This document shows positions 1 to 5,332 of a stretch of DNA of 5,357 nt, piece by piece; the stretch's first letter is position 1; every line of letters starts with the position of its first letter. The stretch lies in contig CAMBZO010000211.1 in NCBI GenBank assembly GCA_945872195.1, positions 1 through 5,357 of the forward strand. The letters are read 5' to 3'. The notes below the pieces were generated by a model. That model searched no databases. It was not told the origin of the DNA and was given only the letters and a program-made list of their open reading frames with translations. The stretch comes from Akkermansia muciniphila. Its GTDB lineage: Bacteria; Verrucomicrobiota; Verrucomicrobiia; Limisphaerales; SXTU01. The translations under genes were made by a program, and so were the position numbers.

Positions 1-663
1 CACGCCGACCACGGCTGGCTTCAGTCCGCGCACACCTTCTCCTTCGCCGACTACCACGACCCGCAGTGGATGCACTTCCGTCACCTGCGCGTGCTCAACG
101 ACGACGTCATCGCGGGCGGCGGCGGCTTCGGCATGCACCCGCACCGCGACATGGAAATCCTCACCTACGTCCTGCGCGGCGCGCTCCGTCACCGCGACAG
201 CATGGGCAACACCGCCGTCATGCGCGCGGGCGACGCCCAGCAGATGAGCGCCGGCACCGGCGTGACGCATAGCGAGTTCAACGACTCGCCCACTGAGCCG
301 TTGCGCCTGCTGCAAACCTGGATTCTCCCCGCGCGCAAAGGAGTGCCGCCCAGCTACGCGGAAAAATCCTTCGCCACCGCCGCGCCCGGCCAACTCCACC
401 TCGTCGCCAGTGGTGGCGGGCGCGACGGCAGCCTGCCTTTGCACCAAGACTGCGACGTGTGGCTGGCGAAGTTCACCGGCGGCGAAACCCTTTTCCTCCC
501 GCTCCGGCCCGGACGCCACGCGTGGGTGCAAGTGGCCGAGGGCGAAGTGACCTTGAACAACACGCCCCTGCGCGAAGGCGACGGCGCGGGCGTCTCCGCG
601 GAACCCACTTTGCACCTCATGGCTCGTCAGTTCGCACAAGTGCTGCTGTTCGACCTGACGTGA
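1..663 (+). CDS. Pirin family protein (YhhW/YhaK-type bicupin), 5' truncated
   Basis: The reading frame is open from base 1, giving 220 residues and a TGA stop at 661-663. The first visible residues, HADHGWLQSAHTFSFADY, match the N-terminal region of pirin/YhhW proteins. E. coli YhhW is about 231 residues, so only about 11 codons should be missing upstream, and the internal ATGs at 66 and 70 are not the true start. Putative metal ligands follow the pirin pattern: H46 and H48 in FGMHPHRDMEILTYV, then H90 and E92 in SAGTGVTHSEFN, counting from the window edge. The second half (about residues 125-220) is the degenerate second cupin, ending in LLFDLT. The family is cytosolic, and some members (E. 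coli YhhW) have quercetin 2,3-dioxygenase activity; the natural substrate here is unknown. The gene converges on gatA with a 49-base gap and is the only + strand gene, so it is not part of the neighbouring operon. Confidence 0.95.
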   Translation, partial: HADHGWLQSAHTFSFADYHDPQWMHFRHLRVLNDDVIAGGGGFGMHPHRDMEILTYVLRGALRHRDSMGNTAVMRAGDAQQMSAGTGVTHSEFNDSPTEPLRLLQTWILPARKGVPPSYAEKSFATAAPGQLHLVASGGGRDGSLPLHQDCDVWLAKFTGGETLFLPLRPGRHAWVQVAEGEVTLNNTPLREGDGAGVSAEPTLHLMARQFAQVLLFDLT

Positions 664-712
664 GTAGCCGCCGAGGTGAGGAGGCGGAGCCGGGCGACAT
701 CCACGGCAACGG
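664..712. repeat. Convergent intergenic spacer with GC-rich hairpin, possible dispersed repeat
   Basis: This 49-base spacer lies between the converging stops of the pirin gene and gatA. It contains CCGCC (668-672) and GGCGG (683-687), which can pair around a 10-base purine-rich loop. There is no T tract on either strand, so it is not a classical intrinsic terminator, although its position would suit one. The GCCGCCGAGGTGAGGAGGCG string resembles short repeats I recall from Verrucomicrobia intergenic regions. That resemblance comes from memory and was not tested. Confidence 0.3.
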
Positions 713-2200
713 TCAGAGGGCGTGCTCCTTGTGCCAGGGGGTGCTCTGTTCGTAGGCGTGCGCGAGGCGGAGGAGGGTTTCCTCACCGAAGGGTTTGCCC
801 AAGAGCTGCAGGCCGATGGGGAGCCGAGGTTGAGACTTGAGAGCTGAGGGTTGAGAGGCGTTCGCGAAGCCGCAGGGGAGGCTCAGGCCGGGGATGCCCG
901 CCAGATTGCAGCCGATGGTGAAGATGTCCGAGAGATACATCTGGAGCGGGTCGCCGGACTTCTCGCCCAGCTTGAACGCGGGCGTGGGCGTGGTGGGTGT
1001 GACGATGGCGTCCACTTGCTCGAAGGCGCGCAGGTAGTCCTGCCGGATGAGGGTGCGCACTTTCTGGGCGCGCAGGTAATAGGCGTCGTAGTAGCCGCTG
1101 CTCAGAACGTAGGTGCCCAGGATGATGCGGCGCTTCACCTCCGCACCGAAGCCGGCGCCACGAGTGTTGCCATACATCTCCAAGGGGTCCACGCCGTCCA
1201 CCCGTGCGCCGTAGCGCACGCCGTCGAAGCGCGCGAGGTTCGCGGAGGCCTCGGCGGTGGCGATGATGTAATAGACCGCGACGTCGTGGTCGGTGTGGGG
1301 CAGGGAAACTTCCTGCACGGTGGCCCCGAGGGATTGAAGGTGCGTGACGGCGGCGTCCACGGCGCGTTTCACCTCGGGATCGAGGCCACCGACCATGAAC
1401 TCCTTGGGCAAGCCGATGCGGAGCCCGCGAATATCGCCGGTGAGGGCCTGCGTGTAGCGCGGGACGGGCTGCGGGATGCTCGTGGCATCGCGTGGGTCGT
1501 GGCCGCTGATGACTTCGAGCAAGGTCGCCGCGTCGCGCACGTTCTTCGTGAAGGGGCCGATCTGGTCGAGCGAGCTAGCGAAGGCCACGAGTCCGTAACG
1601 CGAGACGCGCCCGTAGGTGGGCTTCATGCCGACGACGCCGCAGAGGGCGGCGGGCTGGCGGATGGAACCGCCGGTGTCGCTGCCCAGCGATGCGATGCAC
1701 TCGTCCGCCGCGACCGCCGCCGCGCTGCCGCCGGAGGAACCGCCGGGGATGCGCGACGTGTCCCAAGGATTGCGCGTGGTCTGGAAGGCGGAGTTCTCGG
1801 TGGAGCTGCCCATCGCGAACTCGTCCATGTTCAGCCGGCCGAAGATGACGGCCCCGGCTGTCTTGAGCTTCTCCACCACCGTCGCGTCGTAGGGGGAGAC
1901 GAAGTTGCCAAGAATCTTGGAGCAGCAGTTGAGGGGATGGTCTTTGACCGCGAGCACGTCCTTCAGCGCCATGGGGACACCGAGGAGCGGTTGCTGCGCG
2001 AAGTCCGCACCGGCGGCGATGGACTTGTCCGCTGCGTCCGCCTGAGTGAGTGCGTCCGCCGGGTTGTGGCTGATGAAGGCCTTGATGGCGCCGTCCGCGC
2101 GGGCGACTTGGTCGAGGCACGCCTGCATGGCGTCACGGGCGGAGACCTCGCGGCGGGCGAGGCGCGCGGTGAGTTCGGAGATGGTGAGGCGGTGAAGCAT
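713..2200 (-). CDS. gatA: Glutamyl-tRNA(Gln)/aspartyl-tRNA(Asn) amidotransferase subunit A
   Basis: GatA is the glutaminase subunit of GatCAB. It hydrolyses glutamine and supplies ammonia to convert misacylated Glu-tRNA(Gln) (or Asp-tRNA(Asn)) to the correct aminoacyl-tRNA. The 495-residue product is family length and is a full amidase-signature protein. The Ser-cisSer-Lys triad is visible as K80 (in GVPMALKDV), S155 (in PGGSSGGSAAAV) and S179 (in SDTGGSIRQPAALCG), matching K79/S154/S178 of the S. aureus enzyme. The start is the ATG at 2200, opening MLHRLTISEL; an in-frame TAG at 2206-2204 rules out any longer start. No Shine-Dalgarno precedes it, because the upstream bases read CTCCTTATAGAAA. 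One oddity is an extra stretch of about 11 residues (about 447-458, ASQPSALKSQP) between PCGF and LPIGLQLLGKP, where relatives such as B. subtilis GatA have a short turn. It is encoded by repeat-like DNA at about 828-858. The gene is downstream of gatC; gatB is not in the window. Confidence 0.98.
   Translation of the reverse strand: MLHRLTISELTARLARREVSARDAMQACLDQVARADGAIKAFISHNPADALTQADAADKSIAAGADFAQQPLLGVPMALKDVLAVKDHPLNCCSKILGNFVSPYDATVVEKLKTAGAVIFGRLNMDEFAMGSSTENSAFQTTRNPWDTSRIPGGSSGGSAAAVAADECIASLGSDTGGSIRQPAALCGVVGMKPTYGRVSRYGLVAFASSLDQIGPFTKNVRDAATLLEVISGHDPRDATSIPQPVPRYTQALTGDIRGLRIGLPKEFMVGGLDPEVKRAVDAAVTHLQSLGATVQEVSLPHTDHDVAVYYIIATAEASANLARFDGVRYGARVDGVDPLEMYGNTRGAGFGAEVKRRIILGTYVLSSGYYDAYYLRAQKVRTLIRQDYLRAFEQVDAIVTPTTPTPAFKLGEKSGDPLQMYLSDIFTIGCNLAGIPGLSLPCGFANASQPSALKSQPRLPIGLQLLGKPFGEETLLRLAHAYEQSTPWHKEHAL
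828..858. repeat. TTGAGAG-type repeat inside gatA
   Basis: On the + strand this stretch holds three close copies of TTGAGA(G), at 830-835, 837-843 and 851-857, separated by short purine-rich spacers. On the coding strand it is a CTCTCAACC-like tract encoding the extra GatA residues between PCGF and LPIGLQ. The unit resembles the TTGAAAG units in the HPr-gatC spacer. The direct repetition is visible in the sequence. That it is an inserted element is inferred from comparison with the usual GatA length at this loop. Confidence 0.5.
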
Positions 2201-2289
2201 TTTCTATAAGGAGAGCAGGCGGGCAGGAGAAAGAGCGGAAGACGGGCCTGCGTAAGTCCCTTCCTGCATTCCTGCTCTCCTTATAAAAA
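2201..2289. repeat. Long imperfect palindrome between gatC and gatA
   Basis: The left arm TATAAGGAGAGCAGG (2205-2219) is the exact reverse complement of CCTGCTCTCCTTATA (2271-2285). After a 3-base mismatch, the stem continues with GCAGGA (2223-2228) against TCCTGC (2262-2267). On the outside, TTT at 2201-2203 can pair with AAA at 2287-2289 across one mismatch. The element fills nearly the whole spacer and, in mRNA, would form a strong hairpin whose base touches the gatA start codon. There is no poly-U, and gatA must be expressed, so a terminator is unlikely. It could be a MITE/REP-like dispersed palindrome or a translational control element. Confidence 0.85.
2204..2269 (-). CDS. Possible 21-residue leader ORF upstream of gatA
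   Basis: On the - strand, AAGGAG (2282-2277) is followed 7 bases later by ATG at 2269. This opens 21 codons (MQEGTYAGPSSALSPARLLSL) ending in TAG at 2206-2204, three bases before the gatA ATG and in the same frame. This is the best Shine-Dalgarno and spacing I found for any start in the window, whereas gatA has none. Translation of this ORF would unfold the palindrome that contains it and deliver ribosomes to gatA, as in translational coupling. The peptide resembles nothing I recognise. The Shine-Dalgarno and ATG lie in the repeat arms, so the arrangement could be accidental. Confidence 0.35.
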   Translation of the reverse strand: MQEGTYAGPSSALSPARLLSL

Positions 2290-2292
2290 CTC

Positions 2293-2580
2293 TCATTCAA
2301 CAACCTTGGGAACGACGAAGAGGCCGTTCGTCTTCTTGGGCGCGTTGCGGAGGGCGTCCTCGTTCGAGAGCCCGGGACGCGTCTCGTCGGCGCGGAAGAC
2401 GTTCACCATCGGGAAGGCGTGCGCGGTCGGCTCCACGCCGGTCACGTCCACTTCCTTGAGCTTCTCGATGTAGCCAAGGATGTTGCCGAGCTGCGCGCCG
2501 AGCTGCGTCTCCTCTTCGGGCGAGAGCTTGAGCCGGGCGAGATGCGCGACGTATTTGATGTTGAATTCAGGCGCGGACAC
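2293..2580 (-). CDS. gatC: Glutamyl-tRNA(Gln)/aspartyl-tRNA(Asn) amidotransferase subunit C
   Basis: GatC is the small structural subunit that wraps between GatA and GatB and stabilises the transamidation complex. Starting at the GTG at 2580, the product is 95 residues, the usual GatC size, and opens (M)SAPEFNIKYVAHLARLKL, matching the family N-terminal helix. Further typical elements are the LGNILGYIEKLKEVDVTGVEPTAH region, the NVFRADE segment and the C-terminal GLFVVPKVVE. The frame stays open upstream, through the repeat at 2581-2698, to a GTG at 2700 preceded by GAGGAG and to ATGs at 2715 and 2712. A longer protein of 135-140 residues is therefore possible. I prefer the short form because the added residues come from repeat DNA and have no counterpart in GatC. 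No good Shine-Dalgarno precedes the GTG at 2580. The gene is 92 bases from gatA and 121 from HPr. Confidence 0.9.
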   Translation of the reverse strand: MSAPEFNIKYVAHLARLKLSPEEETQLGAQLGNILGYIEKLKEVDVTGVEPTAHAFPMVNVFRADETRPGLSNEDALRNAPKKTNGLFVVPKVVE

Positions 2581-2698
2581 GGGGCGGAAACTAAAGTTCA
2601 GCGTTGAAAGTTCAAGGTTCAAAGTCGGGCGGACAGCCAAGTGTGACGGGTTGAAGAGGGCACCTTCGCCTTTCAACCATTCAACTTTCAACCGCCCC
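2581..2698. repeat. Inverted-repeat element between HPr and gatC
   Basis: The element begins GGGGCGG (2581-2587) and ends with its exact complement CCGCCCC (2692-2698). Inside, 2604-2624 (TTGAAAG, TTCAAGG, TTCAAAG) pairs with 2670-2691 (CTTTCAACC, ATTCAACTTTCAA) with two mismatches and one gap. It fills the HPr-gatC spacer almost exactly. The TTGAAAG/TTCAACC units are low-complexity and similar in style to those inside gatA at 828-858. I recall comparable TTGAAAGTTGAA-type intergenic repeats in Verrucomicrobia, which is unverified. No terminator-like T tract is present. Confidence 0.8.
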
Positions 2699-2701
2699 AC
2701 T

Positions 2702-3001
2702 TCACTCCTCATCAAACTTCCGCTGGAACAAATCCTCTATCTCCGCCACGGCCATCGCGGCGTCCTTGCCGCTGACCTGCAGCGTGAGCTTGCTGCCCGG
2801 GCCGGCGGCGAGCATGAGCAAGCCCATGATGCTCTTGCCGTTGATTTTCTCGCCGTCTTTTTCCAGGAAGATGTCGCAGGCATAACGGCTGGCAATCTTG
2901 ACGAACATCGCCGCAGGCCGGGCGTGGATACCGACCTTGTTGGAGACGACCAGCTCCCGTGTGATCACGGTGTCGCCGACCTTTTCTTTCGCTGCGCTCA
3001 T
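2702..3001 (-). CDS. ptsH: HPr family phosphocarrier protein
   Basis: The 99-residue product is HPr with a slightly long N-terminus (usual length 85-90). H26 in VGIHARPAAMFV corresponds to the His15 phosphorylated by enzyme I. S57 in INGKSIMGLLMLAA corresponds to Ser46, the target of HPr kinase, and the conserved GKSIMG context is intact. HPr is cytosolic; it relays phosphate in sugar PTS or acts as a regulatory switch when serine-phosphorylated. Its kinase is encoded immediately upstream with a 46-base gap, so the pair is very likely co-transcribed and functionally linked. No enzyme I or EII gene is in the window, so a purely regulatory (Npr-like) role is possible. The start ATG at 3001 gives MSAAKEKVGD; no clear Shine-Dalgarno precedes it. 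Confidence 0.95.
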   Translation of the reverse strand: MSAAKEKVGDTVITRELVVSNKVGIHARPAAMFVKIASRYACDIFLEKDGEKINGKSIMGLLMLAAGPGSKLTLQVSGKDAAMAVAEIEDLFQRKFDEE

Positions 3002-3047
3002 CTGCGCTGGAGCATGGTTTAAGGTCGCGTGTGGTGGAAGCCCGTTT

Positions 3048-3998
3048 TCACAAACCGCGCTTGGCTCCCGCCATCTGCGCCACGAGCCGCTCGTTGAGTT
3101 CCCTCGCAGGGTTGTGTCCGGCGCGGCGCAATTTTGTATGGAGCGCGGCCACCTCGATGAGCCGCGCCAAATCGCGTCCGGGCCGCACGGGGATGGTCAT
3201 GTGCGGCAGCGGGATGCCGAGTATCTCCATGTGGGCCTCCTCCATGCCGAGCCGGTCAACATCCTTCACCTCGTCCCAGGCCTTGAGCGTGACGACGAGA
3301 TCAATCCGCTTCTCCTGCCGGACGCTCTTCGCCCCGAACATCGCCGCCACGTTCACGATGCCGATGCCGCGAATCTCCATGTGGTTGCGCGTCAGCTCGG
3401 AGCTGGTGCCCACCACGTCGCGTCCGTCCACCAGCATCACCTTGGTCATGTCGTCGGCCACGAGGCTGTAGCCGCGCTCGATCAGGGCAAGGATGCTCTC
3501 GCTCTTGCCGATGCCGCTGTCGCCACGGATGAGCACGCCCACGCCGTGGATGTCCACCAAGCTGCCCATCTCACTGGCACGCGGCGCGAAGAGCTGCTCC
3601 AGCGCGAGCGTGGCTAGGTTGATGAACTTCATCGTGATCAGCGACGACTTGAGGATGGGAACGTCCTTCACCTCGGCGGCGCGCAGGCAATCGCGATCCG
3701 GCGCAAGGTCGCGGCAGAAGATGACGCACGGCAGCTTGTAGCTGAAGAGCATCTCGTAGCGCTGCTGCCGCTCCTCGCGCCGCAGCGTCTTGAGATACGT
3801 CACCTCCGCGTGCCCCATGACCTGCACTCGTTTGCGCGCGAAGTATTTTGTGTGCCCGGCCAGCGCGAGCCCGGGGCGGTTCACGGTCGGCTCGCGGATG
3901 ACGCGCTTGAGGCCGGCCGCGCCGCCCAGTAGCTTGAGGTCAAGCCGGGCAGAGTGGCCGGTGTAAAAACGCTCGACGGTGATGGCATCGCGGTTCAT
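3048..3998 (-). CDS. hprK: HPr kinase/phosphorylase
   Basis: This 316-residue bifunctional enzyme phosphorylates HPr on the regulatory serine and also removes that phosphate. The N-terminal domain (about 1-135) is the HPrK-specific fold. The kinase domain follows, with the conserved HGVGVLI segment (H151), a Walker A GDSGIGKS (159-166), the acidic pair D182-D183 in LVADDMTKV, and the HPrK signature MEIRGIGIVNV (207-217). The C-terminal PVRPGRD (270-276) is the usual conserved arginine motif. Length and all key residues are as expected, so the enzyme should be active. The start ATG at 3998 gives MNRDAITVERFY. No Shine-Dalgarno is seen; a weak -24/-12-like element lies upstream. Its substrate HPr is encoded 46 bases downstream. 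In many Gram-negative bacteria this enzyme works without a full sugar PTS. Confidence 0.97.
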   Translation of the reverse strand: MNRDAITVERFYTGHSARLDLKLLGGAAGLKRVIREPTVNRPGLALAGHTKYFARKRVQVMGHAEVTYLKTLRREERQQRYEMLFSYKLPCVIFCRDLAPDRDCLRAAEVKDVPILKSSLITMKFINLATLALEQLFAPRASEMGSLVDIHGVGVLIRGDSGIGKSESILALIERGYSLVADDMTKVMLVDGRDVVGTSSELTRNHMEIRGIGIVNVAAMFGAKSVRQEKRIDLVVTLKAWDEVKDVDRLGMEEAHMEILGIPLPHMTIPVRPGRDLARLIEVAALHTKLRRAGHNPARELNERLVAQMAGAKRGL

Positions 3999-4035
3999 GG
4001 CGTGGCAATAAACTCTGCGGGCAGTGTGTGCGCGC

Positions 4036-4050
4036 GCAGGCCTTCTGCCA
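4036..4050 (-). promoter_or_regulatory. Possible sigma-54-like (-24/-12) element upstream of hprK
   Basis: On the - strand the bases read TGGCAGAAGGCCTGC. The GG and GC dinucleotides have the spacing of the sigma-54 consensus TGGCACG-N4-TTGC, with 8 of the 11 fixed positions matching. Transcription would begin near 4024, about 25 bases before the hprK ATG. hprK is often near rpoN in proteobacteria, which makes the idea reasonable. In GC-rich DNA such a match is not rare, and no activator site is visible. Confidence 0.2.
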
Positions 4051-4079
4051 AGGGCGCGATAAAAACCGCACGTCGTCTC

Positions 4080-4364
4080 CTACGAACCAGCCAGCTTGTC
4101 GCACTTCGCCGCGAGCACGAAGTCCTTCTCCGTCAGTCCACCCGCGTCGTGCGTCGTGAGCGCGAGCGTCACCTTGTTCCAACGAACATCAATGTCCGGG
4201 TGATGGCACGCCTTCTCCGCCGCGCGGGCGACGGCGTTCACGAACTTCATCGCGACGACGAAGTCCGCGAACTCGAAGGTGCGGGAGATGACGGACGCCT
4301 TCCGCCGCCACTTCGGGACGGAGGGCAGTGCGGCTTTGATTTGGGTGGAGGAGAGCTTGGACAT
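4080..4364 (-). CDS. phhB: Pterin-4a-carbinolamine dehydratase (4a-hydroxytetrahydrobiopterin dehydratase)
   Basis: This enzyme dehydrates 4a-hydroxytetrahydropterin to quinonoid dihydropterin, regenerating the cofactor after aromatic amino acid hydroxylation. The 94-residue product is normal family length. It carries the signature: F-rich strand RTFEFADFVVAMKFV (28-42), the catalytic AEKACHHPDIDVRWNKV (H54, H55, P56) and LTTHDAGGLTEKD (H72, D73), matching the three active-site histidines of the family. The ATG at 4364 is the only reasonable start. It lies 30 bases downstream of tcdA and 81 bases upstream of hprK, probably in the same transcript as tcdA. No phenylalanine hydroxylase is seen here, so the pterin it serves is unknown. 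The phhB symbol denotes family membership only. Confidence 0.96.
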   Translation of the reverse strand: MSKLSSTQIKAALPSVPKWRRKASVISRTFEFADFVVAMKFVNAVARAAEKACHHPDIDVRWNKVTLALTTHDAGGLTEKDFVLAAKCDKLAGS

Positions 4365-4387
4365 GGCGGAGCTTTGCCCTATTGGGC

Positions 4388-4405
4388 CCGCCGGTCAACC
4401 GGCGG
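4388..4405. repeat. Perfect 7-bp hairpin across the tcdA stop codon
   Basis: CCGCCGG (4388-4394) and CCGGCGG (4399-4405) form a perfect stem around the tetraloop TCAA, which on the - strand is TTGA and holds the tcdA stop codon. No T tract follows on the - strand, so it is not a convincing terminator. It could slow 3' exonuclease or modulate coupling to the dehydratase gene 30 bases downstream. Confidence 0.5.
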
Positions 4406-5165
4406 CAATCTTCCGCACCACCCAGCCGGCGGCGGCGAAGCCAAACGTCCCCGTGACGAACGTCGCCGAGCCGTAGCCCCACTCGCAGTTCAGACGCGGC
4501 GCGGGCTGGTTGCCCGGCTCTTCCGAGGCGCACGCGGGCGGCTCCGGCAGCACCGGCGTTTCCGCTGAGAAGACACACGCCACCCCGAACGGCTCGCCCG
4601 GCGGGGGAAACCCGTGCTGCTGCCGCAACCGCTTCCGCACCTCGGCCAGCAAACGGTCCCGCGTCGCATCCGCCAAGTCCGCCACGCGCACCTGCGTCGC
4701 GTCCAAGCGCCCGCCCGCCGCGCCGCACGCGATGACCGGCAGCGCGCGCGCTCGGCATAACGCGAGCAACCGGCACTTGTTCCCAAGCGCATCGATCGCA
4801 TCCACCACGCACGTGAAGTCTGGGGCGAACAGCCGTTGCGCCGACTGCTCCGTGAAGAACTCCGTGACCGCAGTCACGCGGCAATCCGGGTTGATGAGCC
4901 GCACCCGCTCGGCCATCACCTCGACCTTCGACCGGCCAATCGTGCCGTCCAGCGCGTGCAGCTGGCGATTGATGTTCGTGACGCAAACCTCGTCGAGGTC
5001 AATCAAGGTCAACGCCCCGACGCCCGACCGCGCCAGCGCCTCCACCGTCCACGAGCCGACGCCGCCGATGCCCACGACGCACACGTGCGCGGCTCGGAGC
5101 CGCTGCAAGCCCTCCGCGCTCACCAGTCGGGCGATGCCGCCGAAACGTTGGTCATTCTCATTCAT
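4395..5165 (-). CDS. tcdA: tRNA threonylcarbamoyladenosine dehydratase (TcdA/CsdL, ThiF/E1-like)
   Basis: TcdA is an ATP-dependent enzyme that cyclises t6A37 to ct6A in ANN-decoding tRNAs. The 256-residue protein has the E1/ThiF nucleotide-binding fold: opening RFGGIARLVSAEGLQRL, glycine loop GIGGVGSW (32-39), acidic LIDLDEV (D56, D58), NINRQ (64-68), K80 and VDAID (121-125). These correspond to the adenylation-site residues of the superfamily. The C-terminal half is of the TcdA/YgdL type, with CVFSAETP (197-204), the LNCEWGYGSATFVTG segment and a hydrophobic C-terminus (GTFGFAAAGWVV), as in the membrane-associated E. coli protein. This separates it from ThiF, MoeB and ubiquitin E1. E. coli TcdA is 268 residues. 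No CsdA/CsdE partner is present. The start ATG at 5165 gives MNENDQRFGG; no Shine-Dalgarno is visible. It heads the - strand gene block. Confidence 0.95.
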   Translation of the reverse strand: MNENDQRFGGIARLVSAEGLQRLRAAHVCVVGIGGVGSWTVEALARSGVGALTLIDLDEVCVTNINRQLHALDGTIGRSKVEVMAERVRLINPDCRVTAVTEFFTEQSAQRLFAPDFTCVVDAIDALGNKCRLLALCRARALPVIACGAAGGRLDATQVRVADLADATRDRLLAEVRKRLRQQHGFPPPGEPFGVACVFSAETPVLPEPPACASEEPGNQPAPRLNCEWGYGSATFVTGTFGFAAAGWVVRKIAAG

Positions 5166-5215
5166 CTGCGCGCGAGGTTAGCGGCTTCGGGTGGGGAACG
5201 ACAACTTGCGATGAA

Positions 5216-5332
5216 CGGCCGCAGCCCGGCACTCCCCGCCACCCTGCGCGCCGAAGCGCGGACGGCCGCCGTGCGCGGCAGGCCGGGCGTCCTCGCGAGC
5301 CGGCTCGGCAGGAGCCTCGCCCTGCCCAACTG
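5216..5332. repeat. GC-rich intergenic stretch with several hairpins, possible dispersed repeat
   Basis: The 192 bases upstream of tcdA (5166-5357) hold no convincing gene. Within them are a hairpin CGCGC (5247-5251)/GCGCG (5256-5260) with a CGAA loop, a perfect palindrome GAGCCGGCTC (5297-5306), and GGCAGG (5307-5312)/CCTGCC (5321-5326). Short arginine- and alanine-rich frames are open on both strands, as expected for such composition. The GGCAGGAGCCTCGCCCTGCC motif resembles a repeat I recall from Verrucomicrobia and Planctomycetes intergenic DNA. The tcdA promoter should lie here or between 5166 and 5215; I see no strong -35/-10 pair. Confidence 0.35.

Noticed and set aside
66..272. 68-residue Arg/His-rich + strand ORF within the pirin gene
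   Set aside because: It is out of frame with the pirin reading frame, which is open from base 1 and carries the family motifs.
851..2209. 452-residue + strand ORF opposite gatA
   Set aside because: It is the antisense shadow of an unambiguous gatA in high-GC DNA. Its composition is rich in Gly, Ala, Val, Arg and Asp, and it has no recognisable domain.
2898..3617. 239-residue + strand ORF opposite HPr and hprK
   Set aside because: It lies antisense to two well-supported genes, is His- and Ala-rich with no motif, and is explained by codon bias of the real genes.
4189..4986. 265-residue - strand ORF overlapping tcdA and the dehydratase in another frame
   Set aside because: It is an alternate-frame shadow with Arg/Gly/Ala-rich composition, and both overlapped genes have clear family motifs in their own frames.
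5166..5215. Possible sigma-70 promoter for tcdA (TTGTCG, 17 bases, CTAACC on the - strand)
   Set aside because: The -35 matches at only four positions and the -10 is poor, which is no better than chance.
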